NCBI RefSeq assembly: GCF_009856605.1 | Contig: NZ_CP047242.1 | Span: 2,672,001 to 2,736,000 of the forward strand | Direction: 5' to 3' | From: Trichormus variabilis 0441 | Lineage (GTDB): Bacteria; Cyanobacteriota; Cyanobacteriia; Cyanobacteriales; Nostocaceae | DNA length: 64,000 bases | Part shown: positions 9,345 through 19,108 of the stretch, one piece after another | Layout of the letters: each line of letters opens with the position of its first letter | Position numbering within the stretch: position 1 is the stretch's first letter | Translations under genes and position numbers: made by a program | Notes under the pieces: generated by a model | What the model saw: the letters and a program-made list of their open reading frames with translations, nothing else | Databases searched by the model: none | Told to the model about the DNA's origin: nothing

Positions 9345-10136
9345 CTACTGATGACTTACCACTAAACCAGCAAGCTGATCAGTAATCTCTTGTATTGTTT
9401 GAGTGATGGGATGTTGAGGATAACGTAGACAAAAAAGACCTTTACTCGCCAGTTGTACCATATCTTCTGCCAGGGGCAAAATTCCTACTACTGGGACATC
9501 ATAGATTTGCTCTAGCTGTTGTTGCAAGTCAGTAAAATTAAAGGATGCTAAAGCTTTATTGAGGACTAAGAGAATTCTTGCTGCTTTCAATTTTCGCGCT
9601 ACGTCTACTGTTACTGCTGTTCCTTGGAAATCTTGATTATCTGGACGGAGGATAATTAGTAAAGTATTAGCAATACCAATGGAAATCAAAGTTTCTTCAT
9701 TTAAACCAGGATGAGTATCAATTAAAAGGTAATCCAATTTTAAACTACGAATAATTTCCTGAAAGCCATCATGAAGTCGGACTACATCATATCCTTCACG
9801 CAAAACTCTAGCGATTTCCGCAGCTTTAATACTGGAGGGAATTAGATAAAGGCTACCCCTAATTTTATCTGTGTTTCCTGACTCGGCAATTAATGTATCG
9901 GTAACATCGTAGGCGGTATCTTGAATATCGCAGCGTTTCCATAGATAGTCATTGAGGGTTAGTCGAATTTTTTCTTCTTTGAGACCAAAAATAATATGAA
10001 TCCCTGGTGATTGGATATCAGTGTCGATTATGCCTACACGTTGCCCTTTTAGTGCCATAGTAGCTCCTATATTGGCAATGATATTGGATTTGCCGGTTCC
10101 GCCACGGAATGAGTGAATAGCGATGATTTGGGACAT
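9345..10136 (-). CDS. ParA/MinD-family ATPase
   Basis: 263 residues. The deviant Walker A box FRGGTGKSNI is at residues 9-18 and GIIDTDIQSPG at 36-46, with DYLLIDTHPG as the Walker B region; these define the SIMIBI ParA/MinD family. No C-terminal amphipathic membrane-targeting helix is obvious. It lies between the Cache/HAMP sensor gene and the HExxH gene on one strand, with 4 bp to the next gene. Chromosome partition is unlikely because no ParB partner is nearby; positioning of a protein complex or signalling is more plausible (inference). Confidence 0.82.
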   Translation of the reverse strand: MSQIIAIHSFRGGTGKSNIIANIGATMALKGQRVGIIDTDIQSPGIHIIFGLKEEKIRLTLNDYLWKRCDIQDTAYDVTDTLIAESGNTDKIRGSLYLIPSSIKAAEIARVLREGYDVVRLHDGFQEIIRSLKLDYLLIDTHPGLNEETLISIGIANTLLIILRPDNQDFQGTAVTVDVARKLKAARILLVLNKALASFNFTDLQQQLEQIYDVPVVGILPLAEDMVQLASKGLFCLRYPQHPITQTIQEITDQLAGLVVSHQ

Positions 10137-10186
10137 AAATTATATTTGGTAATTGGTGATTGGTAATTGGAAAATTAATATAGTGG

Positions 10187-11563
10187 TTATGTATGTTCTG
10201 TTGGCTCTGTTAAGGGTTGATTTTTACTGTTGAGCGATCGCTCTTTTAGGGATTGAACTTGAATTTGTAATCGCTGGTAGTACTCTTTTTCAGTTTCATG
10301 AGTGGTTATTTCCTGTTGTTTGAGTTTTTGAATTGTTTGTTGTAGATGCCGAAAGTGTTCGTTTTCGGTGATTTCGGCTACATAGTTGGCTCTTTTGGTT
10401 TGATCAATCTCAATCCGTAGTTCCTGAACCTGCATTTTCAGCCGTTGATCGCGTAATCTGACTTCTTCAGCCATTTCTGAAAAAACTCGCACTAATTGCC
10501 CGATATCATCTTCTCTATGACCTAATTCCGCTAAACTCTGGTGTAACTCAACTACGTCAGCATCAAAATTATCATCCTCCAATGCTTGGGCGGCGGCGGT
10601 GAGGGCGTGAATCGGGCGGGAAATACTTAACCCTGACAGCAAAGCAATAATAGCGGTAATTCCACCGACAATCACCACGCTACTGCTATTGAGCCAGATC
10701 AGACGATGCAAGGGCGCGGTAAACTCTGCATTGGGTTGACTAACTCCTAGTACCCAAGGTTGGGTAGCCAAGGGTGCAAAGCCGACTATTTGGGAAATGT
10801 GGGATTTGGGCAAATGATAGGTGGCGTGACCTGGTTGTTTAGCTTTTACCATCACCCCTAACTCAGGAATATTTGGGCTATGGTTAACCACAGACGGATC
10901 AGGATGACTGATAATAGTTCCTTGTTGATCAATCACAAAGACGTAATTCTGGGAGCCTAATAGTTGCAAAGCATTGATAATTACCCAGATATCTGCTTGG
11001 CGAATCTTGATGACGGTCAGTCCGATAATTTCCCCATGAGGCGAGCGTACAGGTTGGGAAAAGAACATACCCGGATTTTGACTGGCTTCACCAAGTAAAG
11101 TACTAGACCCATAAAAGTTACCTTGGATGTGGGAATAGTTTTCACCAATAAATTGAGAGTCTGTTGCAGCCAGACATCGACCATTTTTATCCATCAGTAA
11201 CACAACATCCAAGTTGGGATGGGAACGGAGGACATTGTGGATGGTCTGTTGTAGGTTGTGGCCTTGGGCTTTGCGGTTTTCCGGTGTGGTAGCTGAGAGA
11301 AAATCTACTACATGGCGATCGCTACTGATTTGAGCAACTACCCGATGATAATCAATAATTAATTGGTCAAGACGACTGGCGCTGCTACTAGCTAGCAGTT
11401 CTAGTTTGTGATATTCGCCAGCTTCTACACTGTTTAAACTTTGTTGTAGGTTGTAGTAAGCCGTAAAAATCATTGGTACTAGCACAGCACAGACCAAGGC
11501 TACCGAAATTTTGGCAGCGATCGGCCAAGCAGGTGGATAAAATAACCGCCGGAAATACTTCAT
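10187..11563 (-). CDS. Membrane sensor with extracellular dCache domain, HAMP and coiled coil, no output domain
   Basis: 458 residues from ATG 11563 (a TTG three codons upstream is possible). TM1 at about 20-40 (ISVALVCAVLVPMIFTAYY), a large extracytoplasmic dCache-like region (DVVLLMDKNGRCLAATD ... NYVFVIDQQGTIISHPD), TM2 near residues 295-315 (SSVVIVGGITAIIALLSGL), then a HAMP linker (SISRPIHALTAAAQALEDDNF) and a roughly 100-residue coiled coil ending in a polar tail. There is no kinase, cyclase or methyl-accepting domain, so the signal is probably passed to partner proteins. The first gene of the ParA/HExxH/cNMP-binding set. Confidence 0.8.
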   Translation of the reverse strand: MKYFRRLFYPPAWPIAAKISVALVCAVLVPMIFTAYYNLQQSLNSVEAGEYHKLELLASSSASRLDQLIIDYHRVVAQISSDRHVVDFLSATTPENRKAQGHNLQQTIHNVLRSHPNLDVVLLMDKNGRCLAATDSQFIGENYSHIQGNFYGSSTLLGEASQNPGMFFSQPVRSPHGEIIGLTVIKIRQADIWVIINALQLLGSQNYVFVIDQQGTIISHPDPSVVNHSPNIPELGVMVKAKQPGHATYHLPKSHISQIVGFAPLATQPWVLGVSQPNAEFTAPLHRLIWLNSSSVVIVGGITAIIALLSGLSISRPIHALTAAAQALEDDNFDADVVELHQSLAELGHREDDIGQLVRVFSEMAEEVRLRDQRLKMQVQELRIEIDQTKRANYVAEITENEHFRHLQQTIQKLKQQEITTHETEKEYYQRLQIQVQSLKERSLNSKNQPLTEPTEHT

Positions 11564-11574
11564 TTTGACCAAAT

Positions 11575-11711
11575 AAAAAAGGATACAATCCCCTGAATTT
11601 ATTTATGAAGAAGAAAAAAAGTGAAACAACATTAATTCAAGCCCACGGATAAATCCGTGGGGTCTTTAATTTTGAATTTTGAATTTTGAATTGGAGCGAA
11701 GCGACTTCCTA
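11575..11711 (+). repeat. Dispersed non-coding element, copy 1 (IS605-like hairpin plus TTTTGAA repeats)
   Basis: Contains AAAAAAGGATACAATCCCCT, then TGAAACAACATTAATTCAA, a hairpin CCCACGGATAAATCCGTGGG (11643-11662), and repeated TTTTGAATTTTGAA. The same string order occurs in reverse at 62639-62866. The hairpin looks like the end structures of IS200/IS605 elements; no transposase is present. It lies just upstream of the start of the Cache/HAMP gene and so probably in its promoter. Confidence 0.6.
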
Positions 11712-11793
11712 TAGATATTTAGCAGGTTAGAAGAAACGAGATTTGAAAACAATGCACAATCTTTTTGTCGGACTCGCAATTTTTTCGTCTCTA

Positions 11794-12624
11794 TTATGAT
11801 GTTGCCACCTGACGCTGCATTTTCCGCCAAGCATGGGGCGTAGTGTCATGGTACTGGCGAAACTGACGGAAGAAATGACCCTCGTGTTGATAGCCCACAG
11901 CTTCAGCAATTTGATTCACACATTGATCGGTTTCTAGCAGTAATGTTCGTGCGGCTACCATCCGTCGCTTAATAATCCAATGATTTACCGTTTCTCCTGT
12001 ATGCCGACGCACTAGATCAGTTAAATAAGCCGGGGAGTAACCAACTGCTTGGGCTACGTCACGTAAGCCAATGGATTGGTTGTAGTTAGACTCAATAAAT
12101 TTAAAGACCTGATTTAGCTGAGAGCCAGAGGGAAATATTGATTTACAAGGTTCTGATGGTTTTCTAGTTTCAACAATATCTAGTGTGGGATTTTGTTGCA
12201 ACTGAAATGACTCTGGTTGACGTTTTTTAATCTCACGGATGGAGATGCAACCGTATTCCCTACCGTCTTCTTCCATATAGGTAACAGTAGTTTGGACGGG
12301 TAAACTTAAACCTCCTTGAGTCTTATACAGAGATTCAAAATATAAAGACCCTTTTTGTTTAATAGTTTCCCAGTGCTGTAACCAAACTTCCATCAAAAAT
12401 TCTAAGTTTAGGTATTGAATACTCATACAAAGCAATTCTTCACGGGAGTAGCCTACTAAACTACACGCAGCATCATTAACATATAAAATCCTGGCATTTG
12501 GTTTTACCCAGAACACCGCATCTGTGACACAATCCATCAGCAAATGAGTAAGGCGCAACTCTTTTTCTAGCTGCTGTGTAACTTGATAAGTATGTTGCTC
12601 GGAAATACAGCTGTCAAAAACCAT
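11794..12624 (-). CDS. PAS-domain AraC-family transcriptional regulator
   Basis: 276 residues from ATG 12624 (a GTG four codons earlier is possible). Residues about 20-130 form a PAS domain (LLMDCVTDAVFWVKPNARILYVNDAACSLVGYSREELL, written here in pieces as motif only: VNDAACSLVGYSREE). Residues about 175-275 are an AraC double helix-turn-helix (GLRDVAQAVGYSPAYLTDLV and NQIAEAVGYQHEGHFFRQFR). It is a likely sensor-regulator of nearby genes; it precedes the Cache/HAMP set on the same strand with the dispersed element between them. Target genes and signal unknown. Confidence 0.85.
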   Translation of the reverse strand: MVFDSCISEQHTYQVTQQLEKELRLTHLLMDCVTDAVFWVKPNARILYVNDAACSLVGYSREELLCMSIQYLNLEFLMEVWLQHWETIKQKGSLYFESLYKTQGGLSLPVQTTVTYMEEDGREYGCISIREIKKRQPESFQLQQNPTLDIVETRKPSEPCKSIFPSGSQLNQVFKFIESNYNQSIGLRDVAQAVGYSPAYLTDLVRRHTGETVNHWIIKRRMVAARTLLLETDQCVNQIAEAVGYQHEGHFFRQFRQYHDTTPHAWRKMQRQVATS

Positions 12625-13166
12625 AGTTCTACTCACTGTAATTACTGAATTTCTAAGTGAATCTAATTAGCCTTAAGGTTATTTAACTGTAGAATTCAGG
12701 GTTTTACGTGAATATATGTATCTATTAGATTACATTTTAGTAATTAAATTTACTAAATAATAAACGTTAAAAATCTTCACTCTCTAAGGAATAGAGATAC
12801 CTTTAGCAGTTAGCGGCATTCATGTAGCGTTTTCCTTGGGAGCAAAGATGTTGTACAGCTTCCTACAAGGAAAGCATCAGACCCAATCAAGAAAAACTAT
12901 CGGCTGATAAATGACACCTACAGTCAGGTAAAATTTAATTTATTATTGTCTATAAAAGTTTATATTTTCAGTCAATTCCTACTAATAGCAAAGATTAAAT
13001 TTAATAATCATGCTAAAAAGATTCATCAAAGTATATACACAGTTTTCTACTTTGGTGCATTGAAAATTTAGAGAGAAAAAGATTAGAGGTTATGGGTGCT
13101 GAGACTGTTACAGAGCAACATAAATCAGCTACCCACCGAGAGTATCTGACAACCCCGCAAAACATA
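12625..13166. other. Intergenic region, about 540 bp
   Basis: AT-rich, no ORF with coding character in either direction and no strong hairpin. It should hold the promoter of the PAS-AraC gene (near 12640-12760) and the 3' end of the glycosyltransferase transcript. Nothing further is supported. Confidence 0.5.
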
Positions 13167-14267
13167 CTAGCTTTTTTTTAGGGTATGGCAAATTACGTTT
13201 CTAAATCCTATTTTAACCTCAGCATAAACTGCCAAAGTTTGTTGATTCACACGCCCAACTGTCAGCAATTCTAAATTTTGTTGCGCTTGGTCTTGCCAAT
13301 GCTTGAGCAGATGAGGTTGGCTAAGTAATTTTGCTAGGGCATCTGCCAAAGCAGAACTATCTTTTGGGGGAACCAAAACACCAGCCTTGCCATTGTCTAA
13401 TGCTTCGGGAATGCCATCTACATTAGTAGCGACAATAGCACAGCCGGCTTCACGGGCTTCTGGAATTACTAGGGGAGAAGGATCACGGTGAGAAGCAAGT
13501 ACAAATATATCTGCGGCTAATAAGTAGCGTTGTGGTTCTGGTTGGAAACCTACAAAATGAATGCGTGTATCGCTCAAACCTGTAGCTTGGGCTTTTTCCT
13601 CAAAAATCTGCCTTTCGGGGCCTTCTCCAACGAGATAAAGATGGGCTTGGGGGAAATCTTGGGCAATCTGTGCAAAAGCCGCGATTAACTCACCAATGCC
13701 TTTACGTTGATACATCCCTGCTACAGTAGCGATCGCTGGTCGTTGTAATTCTACTGGTGAGTAATCTTGAATATTACGAGTACGGACGCTGCCTAATGTG
13801 CCGTTGGATATCACCCGCAATTTATGCTCAGGAATGCCACGTCTCGCCATTGATTTAGCGACAGCATGACTCACCGCAATTACCCGATCTGCTAATCCCA
13901 TGAGTACTGCACTACGTTGAAATTCATTGTGTACTGTCGCCACCAAAGCATACTCAGAATCAGCTTTGAGACATCTTCCCAGCACAACTCCCGTCATCAT
14001 ATGAGCATGGACTATATCCGGTTGAAATTCTCGGATAATGGCTCGATAACGCCTAGCCGCATGAATTAAATTTAGGGGTGTGCGGCTTTGGTTTAACTCA
14101 AAGTGTTTAACACCATATTCAGCCAGTAATGTTTCATATTCTCCGCCAGCAGATGCTACAGCTACATCATGATTATTTTTGGCTTGCAGACAAGCTAAAT
14201 CTACAGCGACGTTAACGATACCATTACCAATTTCACGGACGTGATTCAAAATATGTAGTATACGCAT
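13167..14267 (-). CDS. Glycosyltransferase family 4 (GT-B fold)
   Basis: 366 residues from ATG 14267 (MRILHILNHVREIGNGIVN); an upstream in-frame start would add 17 untypical residues. It has the GT4 pattern: N-terminal acceptor domain with IVHAHMM, a Rossmann hinge, and donor-binding motif SHRDPSPLVIPEAREAGCAIVAT (EX7E-like; split across residues 275-300). The typical glycine-rich turn VLVPPKD follows. Role likely in exopolysaccharide or lipid glycosylation. It is immediately downstream of the beta-propeller protein on the same strand, separated by a palindromic repeat. Sugar specificity unknown. Confidence 0.85.
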   Translation of the reverse strand: MRILHILNHVREIGNGIVNVAVDLACLQAKNNHDVAVASAGGEYETLLAEYGVKHFELNQSRTPLNLIHAARRYRAIIREFQPDIVHAHMMTGVVLGRCLKADSEYALVATVHNEFQRSAVLMGLADRVIAVSHAVAKSMARRGIPEHKLRVISNGTLGSVRTRNIQDYSPVELQRPAIATVAGMYQRKGIGELIAAFAQIAQDFPQAHLYLVGEGPERQIFEEKAQATGLSDTRIHFVGFQPEPQRYLLAADIFVLASHRDPSPLVIPEAREAGCAIVATNVDGIPEALDNGKAGVLVPPKDSSALADALAKLLSQPHLLKHWQDQAQQNLELLTVGRVNQQTLAVYAEVKIGFRNVICHTLKKS

Positions 14268-14352
14268 AAAAATAATTTTGATTCTAATTACAAAAAATAA
14301 ATCTCTAGTTATTGGCAATTATCCGGAAGTTCTTTCAGATCCCGGACTTCTT

Positions 14353-14387
14353 CAGATACCCGACTTCTTGAAGAAGTCGGGTATCTG
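14353..14387. repeat. Dispersed palindrome, copy 1 (AGATACCCGACTTCTT type)
   Basis: Perfect palindrome with arms CAGATACCCGACTTCTT and its complement (35 bp with no real loop). A second copy with changed centre lies at 18904-18936. It sits between two co-directional genes, where it could stabilise or terminate the transcript. Confidence 0.75.
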
Positions 14388-14393
14388 GTTAAT

Positions 14394-16625
14394 TCATCCA
14401 GGTAATCGATACATCATCACCTTTCCTTTAGCATTTTCTTCCACGAATACTAAATACTCACCATTGGCGCGACGAAAAGCACGAATGCCATAGGGGATGT
14501 CAATCCAGCCGCTTTCGCCTCCTACTTCTGCGCCTGGTGTTAACATTGGCAATGCTTCCCCTGTTGTGGCTTTATATACATAAACTTCCGCTTTTTTACT
14601 AGCAACGGCAAAAACTCTGTCTCCTGCCACATCAATTGATTTGATATGTAATTTGGGGTCTGTTTGATGATTATAAGGAAGCACTATCCGCCACCGGAGA
14701 TTTCTTTTTTTACTCCAGTTGTCATAACGGACTATTTCTGTGCCAACTAACCCCCAATCACCATCAAGGTTGGGATGTTCATGGGTGTAGCCTCCAAGAT
14801 ACATAACGTCTTGTTTGGGAAAGTATTTGATTCTTGTCAAAGTTTTGAAAGGTGCTGGCATGGGTATTTTGCCCCCAACAGCTTGTCCATAAATGGGACA
14901 GCCATGATTATCTAATTTTTGATAGGGATAATGTTTGATGTAGCCAGCTTCGGCTGCTTGCCAGATATCTCCTTTGCTGTCTATTTCCCAACCCCAAACA
15001 GAACCATCTTCTTCACCTAAGGTTTTGTATTCGTTGTTTTGGATGGAACCATCACCATTAACATCCCGCCATAACCAGCTACCGTCTTTTGGTTGGTTAG
15101 GAGGCCAACTAAGATGGTTTTTGCCAAAAATGCCGCAGGGAACAGCTATCTCACCATCAAAACGGTAGATTAACAGCCGTTCTGCCATCATTTCTGAGGA
15201 GAGGTAGAGTAGGCGTTTTCCACCCAAGCGCCGAACGAAGGCTGATGTGGGTGTGGTGTGGAGTCTTCCATCATCTGGGTAGCGGAACTTATCTAAGGTA
15301 TATGCTTTATATGTCCATTCCTTGCCGTTGTTTTTGCTGTAGTCCATGACAAAGTGTTCGTTTTTGGTGAACACATCTCTACCATCGCTGTCAGGATCAG
15401 CATCGGCATTATCTATGAATTGCAAACCGAGTAAGCGCCATTGGAGTTTTCCCGATGACGAGAATTTTCTCAAGTCAGCACCAGTACTATTAAAACCATG
15501 ATTACTAATGTAGATATTGCCGCTTTTATCTGTGCCGACTCCGGTAATACCATACAGTTTCCCGTCTTTGACTTCGCCAGAAGTACCCCCATAGATACCG
15601 CCTTTGTCACCGAAAGTACCCACTTGTTTTGGTTGATTGGTGACGTTATAAATGAGTACTTGCTGACGTTTTCCGTTGTCAGCTACCAGTAGTCTGCCTT
15701 GAGGATCAAAGGCGATCGCACTTGGGTTAGCAACATCAGTGATTTGTTGGGCTAATTGCTTACCTTGGGGCGAATATCGGACTATTTTCTTATTCTGCAC
15801 AACCCATAAGTTATTTTGCTGATCAACGGCGATCGCACCAGGATCAGGAACGCTAAAGCTGCGTAGTTCCTGCATGGTATCTGTATTGTAAACGCGGAGG
15901 CGATCGCTAGCAGGATCACTTACATATAACTCTTTGTCTTTAGTCGCTAATCCAGTAACTTCACTTTTACTATTGACAATGACCATACTTTTATCCCAAC
16001 CACGCCCCCCAGCAAAAGGCGCAGGTTTTCCAGACAAGTCATAGCGTCGGACATTGTACCAAGTGGTTCCCTTTGGTGGGTAATCATCCTCTGGTTTCCC
16101 TTCATGGGATTGCTGCATAGCTACATAGAGGTACTTTTGATTGGCTGTAATTGCTTTACCTCCCAACCTTCCCCAGCCATGTAAGTCATCAGCTTTACCA
16201 ATTACATCGCCGTCTTTATAAATACCTACTTCTCTACCAGCTTCATCCCAATGACTGTTGACATAAACTGTGCCATCTGGGGCAACATATATACCCTCCA
16301 TTTGAATTTGCACCCACTTTTTACCACTAAAAGTGTTACCTATCCAAGAGGTTTTATAGGCTGCTTTATTTGAGGTTTTCTGGGATTGTTTATCTGTTAG
16401 CTGTGCAGATGATTTATGAGTTATTTTCTCAGTAGTTGTTGGTAGTATATTTACAATCCAAGGCATATAATTGCCTATGGGATTAATAATTATCACCATA
16501 GCTATAGTAAGTATCAAAAGATATATTTTCAAGCCTCGAAAGTTTTGATTACGAGACAGTTTTTGGAAATACCGACTACAGCTTTGGTAAAAATTGTTAA
16601 ACTGTGGAGCTAATTTTTTTTCCAT
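14394..16625 (-). CDS. Membrane-anchored NHL/beta-propeller repeat protein, function unknown
   Basis: 743 residues from ATG 16625 (a TTG four codons earlier is the alternative). A single N-terminal transmembrane segment (LLILTIAMVIIINPIG, about 40-56) is followed by a roughly 650-residue extracytoplasmic region of blade-like repeats: YVAPDGTVYVNSHW, LYVSDPASDRLRVYN, DQQNNLWVVQNKKIVRYSP, DPQGRLLVADNGKRQQV, TDKSGNIYISNHGF. This is an NHL-type propeller fold. DVNGDGSIQNNEY and DADPDSDGRDV resemble calcium-binding loops. No catalytic motif. Its neighbour is a glycosyltransferase, so a cell-surface role is plausible (inference). Confidence 0.7.
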   Translation of the reverse strand: MEKKLAPQFNNFYQSCSRYFQKLSRNQNFRGLKIYLLILTIAMVIIINPIGNYMPWIVNILPTTTEKITHKSSAQLTDKQSQKTSNKAAYKTSWIGNTFSGKKWVQIQMEGIYVAPDGTVYVNSHWDEAGREVGIYKDGDVIGKADDLHGWGRLGGKAITANQKYLYVAMQQSHEGKPEDDYPPKGTTWYNVRRYDLSGKPAPFAGGRGWDKSMVIVNSKSEVTGLATKDKELYVSDPASDRLRVYNTDTMQELRSFSVPDPGAIAVDQQNNLWVVQNKKIVRYSPQGKQLAQQITDVANPSAIAFDPQGRLLVADNGKRQQVLIYNVTNQPKQVGTFGDKGGIYGGTSGEVKDGKLYGITGVGTDKSGNIYISNHGFNSTGADLRKFSSSGKLQWRLLGLQFIDNADADPDSDGRDVFTKNEHFVMDYSKNNGKEWTYKAYTLDKFRYPDDGRLHTTPTSAFVRRLGGKRLLYLSSEMMAERLLIYRFDGEIAVPCGIFGKNHLSWPPNQPKDGSWLWRDVNGDGSIQNNEYKTLGEEDGSVWGWEIDSKGDIWQAAEAGYIKHYPYQKLDNHGCPIYGQAVGGKIPMPAPFKTLTRIKYFPKQDVMYLGGYTHEHPNLDGDWGLVGTEIVRYDNWSKKRNLRWRIVLPYNHQTDPKLHIKSIDVAGDRVFAVASKKAEVYVYKATTGEALPMLTPGAEVGGESGWIDIPYGIRAFRRANGEYLVFVEENAKGKVMMYRLPG

Positions 16626-17051
16626 AAAATTATGCAAATTTTGAATTAGTACGATGTGTTATGTAGCAACATAAATCACCTACTTGGGTTTTTGGTGTAT
16701 CATGGCTAATTACTACAACGGACTCCAATAGACTCTGATGAACATATATGTAAATGATTTTTACGTGAAGCTTAATGTTCTATCAGCAAAATATGAAATT
16801 TCCTTAGTAATTTGTAGAGAACCCGTTATTTTATGGCTGAATCTTTCAGTTATGTATAGCAAATATTTAAGATTATTTTTTTTGATTTCACGAAAAATTT
16901 ATTAAAATCACATAATTATTTTTTATTTCCATCAATCACAATAATCATGGATTAATATTTACTGATCAATATAAATGCAATACCTCTTTGACTTATATCT
17001 TGCGCCACTTGCGTATTACTAAAATTGTCACGCTAAAAAACCTATTATTTC

Positions 17052-17076
17052 GTAGGGTGGGCAATGCCCACCCTAC
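17052..17076. repeat. GTAGGGTGGGC palindrome in the 16626-17175 gap
   Basis: The 550-bp gap upstream of the propeller gene has no coding ORF. It holds a near-perfect palindrome, arms GTAGGGTGGGC and GCCCACCCTAC around AAT, then TTTTGAATTTTGAATT repeats (17083-17100), and an inverted repeat GTGCGTCA (17113-17120) / TGACGCAC (17160-17167). A related GGCAATGCCCA string occurs near 22030. These are dispersed intergenic repeats of the genome. Confidence 0.7.
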
Positions 17077-17175
17077 TAGCTTAATTTTGAATTTTGAATT
17101 GGTATTATTAGGGTGCGTCAATATGAATGATTTCTGGGTGCAGCTAGGTTTCCTCGGACTGACGCACACTACATC

Positions 17176-17715
17176 TCATAATCTAATTATAAAACTGTCC
17201 CTGATGTGAAAGTCAGCTTTTTCACCTTGATGCACTAAAGCCCAGTAAGTTATTTTGCCATCCTTTTGTTTAATAACTGTAGTAATTGCGACATCAATAA
17301 GTTGTTCAGGAGAAATAATTTTTTCTAAATCGACATTCAACGAAAGTTCTAAACTATCTGATTGATTTTCAACACTAAAAGGTAGGGCAGTAAAAGCTGT
17401 TTCTTCCTGCATTCCTTGGCGATATCCATGAAAGCGGTATATATTCCAATTGCGAGATGGAGAAAGGTTGAATTCCCAATATTGTTGAGAATCTTTAATA
17501 CCGATAAAGAACTCAAAACAGGTATCTTGCCATAGTTCATGTTTTCTTGCTGGTGTGTCTATAGGCGAGGGAATCTCAACTGGTGCTAATTCACCAACGA
17601 GTTGATAATTAATTGTGAGTTGATTATTATGGCGGCTAATATTACCAGCAATTTTGAGATCAACTACAGATTCTTCAGAGGAGAATGGTTGTAGAGAAAA
17701 TATTTGGTGACTCAT
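17176..17715 (-). CDS. DOMON-like domain protein
   Basis: 179 residues, predicted all-beta with WEFNLSPSRNWNIYRFHGYRQG, DTCFEFFIG and ITYWALVHQGEKADFHIRDSF, the pattern of cyanobacterial DOMON-like proteins (possible carbohydrate or haem-binding beta-sandwich). Its ATG overlaps the stop of the upstream phosphotransferase by 4 bp, so the two are translationally coupled and may act on one substrate. Function not established. Confidence 0.7.
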   Translation of the reverse strand: MSHQIFSLQPFSSEESVVDLKIAGNISRHNNQLTINYQLVGELAPVEIPSPIDTPARKHELWQDTCFEFFIGIKDSQQYWEFNLSPSRNWNIYRFHGYRQGMQEETAFTALPFSVENQSDSLELSLNVDLEKIISPEQLIDVAITTVIKQKDGKITYWALVHQGEKADFHIRDSFIIRL

Positions 17716-18830
17716 TTTATATCTTGAATAATTTTACGAATCTTAATTTCTTGAGATTCGATACTTTCGGTTAGTTTAAATTGCACAAGCGCCCTGGCTA
17801 AATTATGTTCTGGGTACTTAATTTTAAAGTAAACATTCCCCGCTAAATAGTCAGCAAAGAATCTCAGTCCTAATTCAAAGGCGATGAGGCGTATAGCATC
17901 ATACATATATGCGTAATCGTTCTCGGTGAGAAAGTCCTTTGCTACCGACAGATAACCTTGTAAAATTCCTTGACATAAATCAGTGTCAAAAGCAACGCTT
18001 TCCCAATGTTCTGTTTCTTCCCCAGCATGGTTACAGCCCGATCGCAAACAATCACCAATGTCATAATGTACTAGACCGGGTTTAACCGTGTCGAGGTCGA
18101 TAACGCTAACGGCTTTGTGAGTCACAGTATCAAACATGATATTGTTAATTTTAGGATCGCCGTGCATCAGACGTAACGGCAACTCACCCGCAGCTTTAGC
18201 ATTTTCTAGAATGCAGGCATAACTTTGGCGATCGCTCACAAATTGCAAGCAATAATCTAATTCTGGGGATGGTTGCGGTTTAGCTGTTGCCAAAACCTGT
18301 TCATAGTGACGCAAGTAAAGCGGCGTAATATGAAAGCCTACCAAAGTATCAGCCAGTTTTTCTGGTGATAAGTCGCTGATTAAGTTGTGAAACATCCCCA
18401 AGGCATAACCGATTTCTTGGGCTTGTGCTAAATCCTGCATAGTGTCAAAAGACTGCGACCCAGAAATAAAGCTAATCGCTCGCCAGAAATTCCCCTGAGT
18501 GTCTGTGCAATAATCGTGATTATCCTTGGTGGAAAGTATGCGCGGAACTTCCCAACGACGGCTTGGGGGTGCGTATTGTAGACGTTGATAAACATGATCA
18601 CTGAAGATACGCATATTCTGCATAATCAATTCTGGTTGACGAAACACCAGAGTGTTTATCCGTTGCAGAATAAAATGCTGTGCTTCTAAGGAATCAACAG
18701 TTACTAAAAAAGTATCGTTGATATTGCCACTACCAAATGCTTGAACATTTGTGACTGTACCTGGAAACGCGAATTTTTCGGCAATGGCAGCTAAATCTAC
18801 TACAGACTGCGTGCTGATAACTTCTGTCAT
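17712..18830 (-). CDS. Phosphotransferase of the aminoglycoside phosphotransferase (APH/choline kinase) fold
   Basis: 372 residues. Catalytic loop LMHGDPKINNIMFD (HGD...N) and metal-binding VSVIDLDTVKPG (D-x-D) mark the APH kinase-like fold; the N-terminal lobe starts with FGSGNINDTFLV, similar to homoserine/N-acetylhexosamine kinases (NahK-like). Likely phosphorylates a small sugar or amino alcohol; not an antibiotic-resistance call. It overlaps the DOMON-like gene by 4 bp. The upstream 270 bp has a palindrome and the divergent TpsB gene. Confidence 0.78.
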   Translation of the reverse strand: MTEVISTQSVVDLAAIAEKFAFPGTVTNVQAFGSGNINDTFLVTVDSLEAQHFILQRINTLVFRQPELIMQNMRIFSDHVYQRLQYAPPSRRWEVPRILSTKDNHDYCTDTQGNFWRAISFISGSQSFDTMQDLAQAQEIGYALGMFHNLISDLSPEKLADTLVGFHITPLYLRHYEQVLATAKPQPSPELDYCLQFVSDRQSYACILENAKAAGELPLRLMHGDPKINNIMFDTVTHKAVSVIDLDTVKPGLVHYDIGDCLRSGCNHAGEETEHWESVAFDTDLCQGILQGYLSVAKDFLTENDYAYMYDAIRLIAFELGLRFFADYLAGNVYFKIKYPEHNLARALVQFKLTESIESQEIKIRKIIQDIK

Positions 18831-18903
18831 ATTTAACTTTTACTACTCCCCACAAAAACTGCACGATGGCAATTAGGAGACATAGTAACTCGTAATAAGT
18901 CAT

Positions 18904-18936
18904 AGATACCCGACTTTTTTAAAAAGTCGGGTATCT
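18904..18936. repeat. Dispersed palindrome, copy 2 (AGATACCCGACTTTTT type)
   Basis: Arms AGATACCCGACTTTTT and its complement, 33 bp, same family as 14353-14387. It lies in the divergent region between the APH-like kinase and the TpsB gene. Confidence 0.75.
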
Positions 18937-19108
18937 GCACACCTGCAACCCGTGAACTCATATTTCCTCAGCTTGCTTTCGCCCAAATAGCAATGCTGTT
19001 TTATGCAATTTCAAATGTCATTAATTGCTTGTATGTCAAGAATGACCGTGATAATTTAGACTGTACTTAAGTAAAAATACTTGTGCGTTAATTGTTAATT
19101 TCAAGAAT

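Noticed and set aside
17712..18830. Aminoglycoside resistance gene
   Set aside because: The APH fold is shared with many sugar and amino-alcohol kinases; the N-terminal pattern and neighbour point to metabolism rather than resistance.
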